Both the position numbers and the translations under genes were made by a program. The notes below the pieces were generated by a model. The model was given only the letters and a program-made list of their open reading frames with translations. It ran no database searches and was not told where the DNA came from. A stretch of 64,000 bases of DNA, taken from Ricinus communis (lineage: Eukaryota; Streptophyta; Magnoliopsida; Malpighiales; Euphorbiaceae). Below are positions 1 through 12,300 of the stretch, one piece after another; position 1 is the stretch's first letter, and each line of letters starts with the position of its first letter. Location of the stretch: positions 3,224,001 through 3,288,000 of the forward strand of contig NC_063263.1 in the NCBI RefSeq assembly GCF_019578655.1. Direction: 5' to 3'.

Positions 1-334
1 GTTTGGGAACCTACTAGTTGCTAGAATTCAATTATTTCAACTTACAAAAGAGGCACGTTGAAAAAGAAATGAAATCATGTTAAAAGTGAAATGATGTTAC
101 AAGAATTCTATTCAACTGAACTCTTGCTCATGATCTGTTTGAACCAAGGCCCTAATAGTTGGAAGTGCTTACTAAAAGGGAAGTTCTGCTTTACAACATA
201 CTAAAGACACCGCCAATTTAATTTAAACTATTTCCTGAAAATTGATTAATTAATGATTTTTGTCAAATAATAAGTCTATACTTGTATTCATATAGTTCTT
301 AGTAACTATCTATTTGAGAACTGCTATGTTTCAG
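1..334. other. ATR intron sequence at the window edge
   Basis: AT-rich, with no open coding frame that resembles ATR. It ends in an acceptor (ATGTTTCAG) before the first visible ATR exon, whose first base completes a codon begun further upstream. The missing start of ATR lies to the left. Confidence 0.7.
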
Positions 335-3300
335 CTCACGTCATGGAGTAATTTTTGAAACGGTTGGATCTCTATTATCATTGCTTCGTATTGGAGCACG
401 AGACACGTACTGTAAATTTTTCATAGATGCCATGTTGGCTGTTGAAGGTAAGAAACACCTTTATATAATTGTCTCTTATTAGGGGAAGAAATGATCCAGT
501 CATGCATCTGGTATGTCTCTATTATATTTTCACAATTTCATCGACGAGGTATAAACATATGTAAAGTTAACATTTCTTCTTCTGCATTCAGATCTTTTGT
601 ATGCAGCATCGCTTTCTGTTGAAGCCAAAAATATTCCAGTTTCTGCTACAGTAACTCTGAAGTGTTTCTGTAAGTCCTTTGCTGGTGTTCTCAGTGATCC
701 TACTTGTCTAAGTGATGTTCCTGCAATCAGTAAACCCCAGGATGGTTCTGGTATCCTGATCAACATTACCAGCAAAAAGAGGTGGCAACCATTTGCAACT
801 TGGATGATTAAGCTTATTAGCAAATGCTTAACTGAAGGAACTTTATATGTGGAGGGACTCATTAATATGTCAAATGTTTGGGCTGCCTGTTCTCTCTTGT
901 GCTATGGAGATGCTGACTTGCATATGGTGGGCATAAACATTTTCTACAACTTGACAATATTAGCTTCTTTAATTTAGTATAACGGGCATTTGGATGTAAT
1001 TATTGGAAAATATTGTTTTAATTGGTTTATTCATATTCATTGTGTGAACTTTTGTGATAGTTGTCTGACAGTTAAAATTTTGTGGAAGGCTTGTTTTGAC
1101 TTTGCACGCATAATCGGATCATTGATATATGATGACATCATTCCTCATGAGAATTTAATCCAGTCAATAGCTGCAATATTAAGTAAGGACAAAGAGGGAC
1201 TTCCAGTATTCAGGTATGTGTTTGGACTTACAATGAGAGATATCTTTAATGGTGCATTGAGAAAATCAACCTGGTAGAACAATGGCTGAAAGAGATTTCT
1301 TTTTTACTATTAGGTGCAATTTTTTATTAGGAAGCCAGAGAATGAATTCTTTATTAGATAGTCTCATTTATATGCTGTAGCTTCTTGATTGCTTGTCATG
1401 GTTGGTAAATTTGGCTCTTAGGTAGGTGATTCTGATAAACTGCTGTTGAACCTCTATGCCCCACATAATCAATGAACAGCCACAATTTTACATCATATGA
1501 CTTTAAATCTAAGATTTTCATGTGTAACTGTAACTGCCTTCAATATGATTGTTTAGTTGCATTGTTGGTTTTTGGATTTATCTGGAAAACATATCGAATT
1601 ATCTTTCAATACATCTCCAATTTTATTATCCTGCTATAATCTAAGGTTCAATCTTCTAAGTAACTCTACAAAGTCGTCAGAAAACTCAAGTGAAAATTTA
1701 CAACACTTCTAATTATTTTTTTTTAAATTGTTAATCCTCGAGTTTATGTTACATTTATGGTTAGTTGCTCTACAATTTCTCTTCTTTTCAAGTCAGCACA
1801 TGTTTTCTTTATATTGAGGAAATATCATTGAAAGTATTTAGATTTTAGTTCTTTAGTCAAATTCTTGCAAAAATTGTATCAAATTCAATTTTCTATTGTA
1901 TTAAAGGCAACCTTCCATGGTGTCCTGCTAACATGATTGTAGTGATGGCCATGCTGTGAGATTGCGACTCTCTGCAACATAAGACTTTCTTGTGTTTTGA
2001 AGGTCCATATTTCATAAATGTTTAGTTCTTAACATTTATATTTTCTTAACCAAGCGGGATGGAGGATTATGATCCATATAGCCTACTCTAACTTCTTAAG
2101 GTTGGAGGACCCAAAAATGGTTGAGTATAAGTTTCTTATTACGAATTTTCTGGTAAATGATAAAGAGGCTAAGCCTTGGTGCACTTGTTACTTGGAGGCC
2201 ACAATTTCAAACACAAAATTAGCCTACAGGTTGGGTAGATATGACCTTTTGTAAAGGCCACAATGCAGGAAGCATCATCAACTGATTCTTTTTTTTTGCT
2301 GAGAATTGATAATGACAATGATAATCTTTCAGTCTCTTTCATCCACCATAATTCTTACCTTTTTTCTCTCAAAGTACATGAAGCTGAATCAAGATGTGAT
2401 AAGCCTTACAATGAAGGAAAGGATGAAAATTTTGTTCATACCTCTACAGGCGCATATGTGTCAGGAGATGCTTTTTAGGTTTTTGACTCTTTATATTCGT
2501 AACTATTCATAAGTATTAATCTCTGGAATTTTGCAGACCAAACAGTTCATCAATGTTGATTCTCTGAGGCATAGAGGAAATAATTAAGGGCTCCAGATCT
2601 TTAGAAGTCCATAACTTTCTAAGTTGTTTTTGTCACTTTCTTCCTGCAACTTCTTATGCTTCATGTGAATGATGAGCTGGTAGTTTAATCTACTACTGCT
2701 CATAAGCCACTATTTGTGGTCTATGTGGTGAAACAATTTTTTCTCTCACTGCATTTGGTGTGCGTGAACGGCTTGGTGGTTTGTTATAGAATTTTATTGG
2801 ATATTACTTGCATCATGATAGCTTGCAATGAAGTCATGCAATGATGTCCTCAATAATTTTTCTCTTGCATTGCAGAAGCTTGGTGTATGATTCCTCCATT
2901 GCTGGTTGCCTTACTGCATTGCACTCTAGTTGTCCTGATGATGTTGTGAAATTAACAGCTGCTGATTTAATGAATGTTTTCCCTTGGTCAATGTGGAGAA
3001 CCAAGAGCCAAGAGCTTAAGGTTGGATGCTAAACCTGTTTTAACTTAAGCAAGTTGCAGGCGTGGTAATTTTTCCAAGGCATTAGTTTTCCCAATGTCCG
3101 CTGTTAAGTTATATTCATGTTTCTTTTTTCCTTTTACTCAGATGGCTTTGTGCAGTGCATACACACGGATTGCTAGAACTTGTCCCCCTCATATTTGGAG
3201 ACCTGAATCTCTGATGAATATACTTTGTTTTCCAGAACCATGCCCTTCCCTAGTCGATTGCCTTCATGTAACTCTCTTAATCCTTGGTCCTGAGAGGGTT

Positions 3301-6300
3301 GGAGGGGGAGTGGTGAATAAGGTTAGTGTGGCTTTACCCACATCATATTATGTATCAATTGAGCACACCAGGGTTGGAGAAAAGAGATGTATTCAGGATT
3401 TAGATACCATCAAGAACAAACGCGTACGGTTTGAAAGAAATGTTATGGTTTCTGACGCTGATATTCTGGAGGAGAGTAAGCTTACTCGTATAGTTAGTTT
3501 TGAAAGAGAAGAGGAAGAGTACGCAGACCTTATGCATGCATCTCTTCTTTCACTACTTGACATTTTGCAGTCTTCTCCTTCTGAATGTAAATCTTTAATA
3601 CCAGATGTTGCATTAGCAGCTCTTAGCATGCTTTGTATTTCCTTCTGTAGATACCCAATGACCATTATGTCACTCTGCATCTTCCAGCAGATGCATTCAT
3701 GGATACCATGGATATGTGAGCAGGTACTTTGATTTGTGAAATTTTTATTCATCTATCTCTTTCCCAGTAGTTGATTGAGATGCACATTTTGTAGGCAAGA
3801 CGAGGTGTTTTATTCACGTTTGACATTTCCATCTACCTGGAAGGAATTCACAGTATTTTGCTTATGCAAAGTAAGATGATAACCTACTCTTTGTCATAAA
3901 TAGCATTAACTTTTATCCGGAAAATACTTCTTGCCACTGATTCTCAGAAAAGCTCTACCTAAGACTATTGATGGAGACTATTGATGGTTCCTTTTCTAAC
4001 ATTATTTTGTTCTAATATTTAAATTTTATGCTGCTTAATGCTAAATACACCTACCATAAAATCCTTGCTGATTTCCTATTCACAAGCTTTATGATAAATG
4101 ATTTCATGTTGAAAATCATTAGTGGGAGCTTTGCTTATTAGAAACATTGGATGGCTAGGGCCCTTGCTAATATCTCTCATTCTATTTGATATATTTGAGT
4201 TTCAACATGTGGAGATTGTATACTACTTCTCAATTATGTTTCTATACATATTAAGTACTTCCAGAGTAACTGTGCTGTCTTATCTTCATCTTAAGTTTCA
4301 TCTCCTGTTTAATGGTATAAAGATATTTGCACTTCTAAATTCTGAAGTAGACTTTCAGTTTGTTATTTTCCTTGGCAGCCCAATGATAAGAGAAGTTTAG
4401 TTTTTGATTGTCCAGCTTCAGTTTTCTTCTCGAGCACATTGTTGAGTCGTTACACATTTCTGATTTTAAACAGTGTTCTTTAAGTAATGTATGGCTTAAT
4501 AACTGGAACTTTATATCTACACTTATACTGTTATTCCATTGGGTTCATTAAGCTGTTTTTACTTAGGCACCCTTCTCATGGAGGACAAGCCTTTCAAACT
4601 TAAGGGTGATGATGTGGATCTTGTACACATGTTATTGAAGCTGCCATGGACTCATTCTCATATGGTTGGTGGGCCACATCCTCCATGGAAAGCAAAATGT
4701 AACTCTGTTCAAGTTGTATCTAAGCTTGGCCCTAGTTTCAAAACTGAAAGTGTTATGGAAGTCTTGGATTTGGGTCTTCATGATGGAGCTGAAGAAGTTA
4801 GACTTGAAACGATTGTTTCTATGCCAGTGATTGTCTTGTGGTCTGGTCTTGATGTGCTTGCACAAATGTTCAAAAGGCTAGAGTGAGTTGACTATAAAGT
4901 ATTGTTCTTTTATTTTGGCTATATATATATAATTTGTTATACAATTGTTATTTTTTAAATGTAATTATCATATAGGAATTTTTAAGTGGTGCTTTGTACA
5001 TACATGATCAACCCTATAAAGGACCACTTAACCAAAGAGGTGAGGCTGCCGATGGGCTAACCCAGTGTGATTGGGCCAGTTTGGGTTGCCATATTATTAG
5101 GTTGGGCGGTTTGGATTTCTAATTTTCTATTCTAATGCATGTTCAATGGGTTTAGTGAGAACAATATTTGGGTAAGACCTATTTAGATAGTTTGATTTTG
5201 GGTGATCTAGAAGCTTAAGACTTGAGATGTCTTTGGAGTCCTTTGGTATGAGGTAAGTGAAGGAAATACCACTTCTTGAGAAATAGATATTTTAGCTTTG
5301 TTTGGATTGCATGATCAAAAGAATTTTAAGTAGGAAGGAGACAACCCAACTTTCTTTACTATAAAGGAAGTAACTTACATGGGGGGTGGGCTGAGGGAGA
5401 GTAGGTTGAAGGAGGGGTAGGCTGAGGGAGGGGCTACGTAAGTAGGATTTCCTTAGTTAAGTAGAACTCAATTGACTAATATGCTCTTAAATATTTAAAA
5501 ATTTGCTTCACTAATTAATATTAATAGCTAAGTATTAATTATATTTATTTTTATATCCTAATAATTTGATAAGTAAAAATTAAATTTTAAATGTGTATTA
5601 AAAACAAAATATATAAATAAATAATTACTTGTGCTTTCTAATATAATAATAAATTATTTATATTTTAAAGTCTATTTCTTATTGTTTTAATTTGTTTGAA
5701 TAAAGATTATTCATTAAATTCGTTGTTGTTAGCTATTAAATATTTAAAAATCATTTGTATACTATTTGATGATATATCGGTCATATTTATTTTGGGTATT
5801 AGTATCTTTTAAGACATATAAATAACATAATAAATTTTTGTCTTGGTGTTAGAAGCTGTATTTATCTCTCATCGCCTACTTACTAGGCTGTTATAGCGTA
5901 TATATGTGGGTTGGACACTCTTTTCTTTTGAGTTAGCTTTTGGAAATGAGTTCTACCCAAACCCATTTGTCATGGTATCAAAGCCAGCCTTTTATCTACA
6001 ATGATAGGTTTGGATCCGCCTTGTTTGCATGTTATGCCAAGCATGAGGGAGGATGTTAGAAGTTGTATTTATCCCACATCGCCTAGTTACTAGGCTATTA
6101 TGGTGTATATATGTGGATTGGGCATTCTCTTCCTTTGAACTTGCTGTTGTGAATGAGTTCTACCCAAGCCCATTCATTAATGTATTAGAGCCAGCCTTTT
6201 GTCTGCGATAATGGGTTTGGATCCAACCCATTTGTATGTCACGCCAGACGTGAGAGAGGGCATTAGAAGTTGTATTTATATCATATCACCTAGTTACTGA

Positions 6301-9300
6301 GCTGTTATGATGTATATATGTGGATTAAGCACCCTCTTTCTTTGAGCTAGCTTTTGGGAATGAGTTCTACTCAAGCGTATTTGTCATTTGGGAAGTCAAA
6401 TTATGTACCAAACACTTTTAGTTTCTAATTCTTGGGAGATAACTTCCTTAGGAATTCAATTTCCCAGGAAATAGATTAATTACACCAAACAAAGCCTTCG
6501 ACATTTTAAATAAGATCAAAGAATTGAATGCTAGAAGAGGTCATGTACCTAAGACCTAGACCTGGTAGCTTAAGTTGGTAAGGTAGCAACCACTGGGCTA
6601 ATGTAGCATGTATTAAGCTGGAGAAAACATCTTTGTTTGATCATCTCTCACAATTGCAATTATTCTTTTGCATTCGTGTTTCTTTCTCTATGTGTTTAGT
6701 ATTATAATTTGGGTTTAAATTTTGATTAATCATGTTTGCCCACATCACTGAATCACTCCATTTTTTCCCTTTTTTATTGACAGTATATTTATAATAGTCA
6801 TTAAGACATTATCTGAAGTGTTTCAATTTGTTTCTGCTGTTTGTTATTTGTAATTTGACCGATTACTTTCAAAACTTGGAAATTCCATATTAAAAGGAAA
6901 ATAAGTTGAAAGCAGTTTGATTGTGCTTTTAATTAATATGTGGTAAGATTTGTCAGTTGTAATGTGTTTGCATATTTTATTTAATAAGTATATATCCTTT
7001 TTCAAAATTATTCTTGTTCAACTGATGTTTTGATCGACTACAATGTGAATGAGAAAATTCAATTCAAGTAGGACATAGAGTGAAAGTTCCAGTCTTCAAT
7101 ACACTTGTTGGCGTGTTAGACTGAACTGAAGGTTCTTTCTTTTAAAAAAAAATTTGGTACAAGCAATGTCATATATTGACACCTGTTTTATGTCCACCGT
7201 CCTTTTCTAAATTCTTTTAAAATCTTAATCTCTGAAAATAAAAGGGCAGCCTATTGTTATACAACACTCTATATTATTGTTATTCAGGCTAAATCTGTCA
7301 TGCTTTAGATCATTATGTTTGTGTGCAAAGGTAAAGCAACTCGTCTCTGGTGAAAGTGATTAGGATCACACAGCAAGCACAATTTCTTCATTGAGCATCA
7401 TTTAATTATTTGTTATTGAGTTTGCTCTTTCCAAAATTCCTAAAATTGATAAATGGAGTGGAGTTTATAGTCCTTGTTAAGAGTAGCAGGCAGCCTAATG
7501 ATAATGAAGCATTCATGCAAGTTATATGCCATATGATACGATAGGGTTTTGTTTGCTATTTCTCTGCAAGGTTCCCAATTTTTACAGAATGCTGAAAAAG
7601 TAGAAAAGTCATGTTGTCAAAGTAACTTTCTATGCAGAGTCAAGTTTCTGTTGTATCAGTTAGTAAAAAGAAACTAGTTTGATGGTTATGATTTTTCTTG
7701 TTCTCATTTTTTGGCTTGCATTGATATAACATGCTTACTTCTAAGAATCCTGGAGGCTTTGTTTTAGAAGAGAAGTAATATGCTCAAAACAAATTGTTTG
7801 AATTGATGTTGTACATCTTTTACATGTCAGTAAACTAATTAATTTAATAACTTCTTGATCGTCTGTTTTCATCTCCCAATTTGCAGATTCTTGGGAAGAG
7901 AGGTGCATGATAGAGTTAAACAGATAATTCCCTTTTCTCTTGGTTTTATGTCATGCCTATATGGATGTTGCAGTAGTGTTGATGGTTTAGAGAGAGGTGA
8001 ATGCAAGTTATATTTGGATATCAATAATGTGAAACACAGTCAGACAGTAGATTACCTACTGCAAGGATTCTGGTGTTCAATATGTGAAAAAGGTGTTGTA
8101 CCCAATCATGAAGTATACTCTAAAATAATACAACTTCCTGATATACCAAGTGGAGAAGTGGGTTTCAATTGTGATTTCATTCATCTCCAGTCCCTATTTT
8201 TTAAACTTCTCTATGATGGTGCTTTGGAAGAGGTTCAGGTTGGCTGTGTGAGAATTATTCATCGTATCCTTCTGCATGGTACTTCTAATATCCTAACTAA
8301 GACAAGATTTGAATGGATTAGATGTATTGAATTCTTACTACTCAATACAAAAAGGGCTGTAAGGGAAGCATTTTGCACTCAGATCAGTTTCTTCCTTAAT
8401 GATTCTGTGTTGAGTTGTTTATTTTTGGACGAGGATTCGCCAAGTAAAAGTAAAGAACAAAATTTTTTGGATATACTGAAAGATTCTCTGGTGGCAGCTA
8501 AGGATTCACCAATTGTTGAGACTCTTCTTGAATCTATAGCACAAATTATGATTGCAGTTGATTTCTCCAGTGAACTTTTCTTGAGTTCACTTATCTTGTT
8601 GGTTGATCAACTAGATAATCCGCATATGACTGTGAGAATGAACTCGTCAAGGCTAATAAAGAAATCTTGCTTTTTCCATCTCAAAGGGGGCTTTGAACTA
8701 ATCCTTTCAAAAGCTGTTCATATCCAAAATGAACTCTTTGACTATCTAACAATGAGTCTTGCAAGTCGACCAGTAATGGTCCAAGAGTTTGCGGAAGCCA
8801 TATTTGATGTTGGGACAGATAAACTTGTTGAGAAAATGATTCCCATAGTTCTTCCAAAGCTTGTGGTCTCTCATCAGGATAAGGACAAAGCATTTCTTGC
8901 ATTATTGGAGTTAGTCAAATATGTCAACAGTGATTTGGTGCCTCTTATAGTGAACTGGCTACCTAAAGTGCTTGCTTTTGCCCTCCATCGAGCAAATAGG
9001 CAGGAATTACTCTCCACTTTGCAGTTTTACCACAATCAGACTGGTTCCGACAACCAAGAAATATTTGCAGCTGCACTACCTGCGCTTTTAGACGAACTTG
9101 TATGCTTTCAAGATGGTGGTAATTTAGTTGAGATACGTCAGAGGTATAAATCTCTGGACTTGCTCTTAAACATTTCAAGTAAATTACAGACTCCTGTTTA
9201 TTACTTTTTTTCTTTGTCTGCAGTCCGTAATTGCGTACTTGTTAATGTTTTTACCTATGTTGGTTTGACTGCATTTATGAACAATCTGGTCTTTTTAGAA

Positions 9301-12300
9301 ATCTCATCTCTCTTAAATGTTGAATTTGACAAATGTGCATTTGACATCTTTTGCTGAGTTCATCTTGCAAATTATATGCCTGTTTTTGGCTACAGGATGT
9401 TATCATGCCATAATATTTTTGGATTGGCAGCCAAAGATTTTGCACATCTGATGCCTGTTAATTCACCATGCTGCCCCTCCATTGGTTCAAATTAATTCCT
9501 AGCTGATAAACAACCATTCCTTTTTTTTTTCTTTTCTTTTTTATTTTTTTATCAAAACCATATGGAGTGTAGAAATCCATGGGCCCAAAGATTAGAAATG
9601 AGAGGAGTGTGAATGGATCAATAACAATCAATTTTAATTTGGGCCTAACCATTAGTATGACTTAAGTCAAGTTAATGGGTTTGCCATTTTACATTATAAA
9701 CTCTTGCATATTCTTTGATATACCCGATATGGGATAATCCTTGCATCCTTCAATACTCCCCCCTCAAGTGCAACTTGCAATTGATAATATTATATGGACC
9801 GGGCTAGCTCAAAGGCCAATATAAATCCAAGGTCTTGGACTATATAGTCCACAAATTAAACAGGTCCTAGGATAAGCCCATTCTCAGGCTTTGATACCAT
9901 GTAGAAATCCATGGACCTAAAGATTAGAAATGAGAGGAGTGTGAATGGGTTAATAACGATCAATTTTAATTTGGGCTTAACCATTAGCATGACTTAAGTC
10001 AAGTTAATGGGTTTGCCCTTTTACATTATAAACTCTTGCATATTCTTTTATATACTCGATGTGGGATAATGCTCACATCCTTTAACATGGAGCAAGGAAA
10101 AGGATGAACAAGAGCTAGAGCAAGAGCACTTTCCACGAGGCAGATGGGTGATGGGTAAAAGTTTTCCCTGTCTTTTTTTTTTTTTTTTATCCCATAGATT
10201 AGCCCAACAGCCAACTATTGGTAGAAAATAGTCTCTAATATAATACCAATAGTAGGAAGAAAAGATCCAATTCCTGAAAGGGACCTATAACCTCTTTTCC
10301 ATGCAACCCATTATTACCTAGGGAGTTCTTATATAGACTTAATTTATCGACATGTGTTAAGCATAAGACGACCAATTCCATTAACCGAATAGTAGCTTTT
10401 TCATTCTCATTTATCCATGGCTGTATTACTTGGTTTGAGAAGAGCTAATTCTATCACCCTCAGCTTACTCATCCCCTTAAGACGCGAACTATGAGGACTT
10501 GCTTTTGTCATTGTTTTCTAATCTTTTACCATGATTCTTAGAATAGAGCTATTAAACAAGAAATAAGGCCATAGTGAAAAAGATCTTCCCTGTTTCAGTT
10601 GCTTAGTCACTTTAATAGAGCTCCTTACTTTAGGAAGAAGGAAGATTTCAATCTAAATAGGTAAGATCTTAGAAAAAGTGTTTGACAAAGAAATAACAAT
10701 GGTTACATATAAAGTACAGTACTTTTGGTCTTTAGGGTTACTTTTCCCAATAAACGTTGGTTACATTTCTTTATGTGATTTGTACCCATAGCTGGTATAA
10801 CCTTTCGTGGAAAAATGGAAAAAGAAGAAATTTTACTGTATGAAATAACATAAAAAGACAAAAACCAAATAATCCAATTGAGTACAAACCATTTGATCCT
10901 CTTATTATTTTATAGAAAAGAGATATCTTATTTAACCAAAAAGGAAAAGGAATGCGAGTCCGACACTTATGGGTGATGGAGTGACCTCCTTACCCTAGCT
11001 GGGGTTCTTGTCGTTACTAAGCTTGAAGCTAAGAGCTTTAGCTAAATGGATGTAACAATTTATACTTAATTCTCGATTGCAAGCACCTTTTCTCCATTCA
11101 TAGTGAGATCCGATTTGTCAAAAATTCCAATGCTTTAGCTGGAAAGGTATCCTAGAGCAAGGGTAGTTAAGTTTCTTTCTTCTTGTCGTTGTAACTTTTT
11201 TCTTGTTGATTGGATGCAACATGGTACTTGCTTTTTCAAATAAGCGAGTAAAGTGTTCAAGTTAAGCGCAATTGGTGTACCGGGAATTATGGATCATATA
11301 TTGGTCAAGAGATCTTCAATACGGAATTTTCTTTTTTTTCATTGCAATCTTTCTAAGTGAGACCGTATTTCCTTATTCGTTATGATAACTTTGACATTTA
11401 TGTACACAAGATGATAACTTTTTATTTATCAGTATGGACAAGTCTGTTGACTATTCTTGGAATTATGGCTTTCTTTTGACCAAGTGTAAAGTGAAGTTGC
11501 TTGCTTGTTGCTTCGCTCCCCTTATTGGATATGCATACCCTGCTACTTAAAAAGTTGCTTTATTCATTTATTTATTTACTTATACATAGTGGATTGATTT
11601 GAGTACTGCCTTCATGTGACCAATTCCATTCAAGGCTTTTCATACAAACAAACCTCTTCATCACAAGAAAGAGGATATGTTTACACGTGGTGGCTATGAG
11701 ATTTGTCTCTCAATTCACTCGTGAAGAAATGACCCTCTCGCTAGGCAAAGGATTTGACTTGTTAACAGCCAAACAAGGGCATTTGATTCTTTGAATGTTA
11801 TATAGGGCAATAAATAAGTCAATAGTATGAAGGCCCTTTGACTGGTTGTTCGAATTCCAATAATAGTCAAAGGCCTTAACAAGCGATTTTTTGCATCGAG
11901 GAGCTAGTGAGCTACTAGACTATAAAGGAATGTTAGTCATCCCCAACTGTCTTCCTAAGGAAGAACTTGATGTGTGAAACAAAGAAACTCCACTATAGAA
12001 ATAGGGAGCTCTTGTACCAACGGATCACCATCGGCTTAGGACTTTGTTATTCAATTCAATAACTAGGAACTTCCACATGATGTTAGGATGTAAAATATTA
12101 GGATTTTCTTGGATTTGCTCATATAAATCCCTTATTTTCACTCCCGATATTCAAGTGTTAGCTCTAAATACTTTCTCCGTATAGACACAGAGAGTGGGAC
12201 CTAAAGGATGGAATTGAAGCATTCTTTTACGGTGGGGACTCTTGAAAATGGATTGTTTTTTCTCCTCCAACCTTGACCATTGAAAATGATTCATTTAGTG

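Noticed and set aside
1061..1088. Acceptor at GATAG|TTGTCTG for the third visible ATR exon
   Set aside because: It does not join in phase with the exon ending at 926. The acceptor GGAAG|GCTTGT at 1089 is in phase and gives the ATR-like sequence LHMACFDFARII.
2069..2512. Small open frames in the ATR intron 1214-2875
   Set aside because: The flanking exons join in phase (AG + A = Arg) without them, and their sequences show no ATR or other family features.
4122..4400. 92-codon open frame between ATR exons
   Set aside because: Hydrophobic low-information sequence in an intron. The small exon 3795-3870 joins directly and in phase to 4567, so nothing is needed here.
9144..9357. Continuation of the open frame beyond the ATR exon ending at 9143
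   Set aside because: The donor GTATAA at 9144 leaves phase 2, which the exon at 13836 completes exactly. The following residues do not look like ATR.
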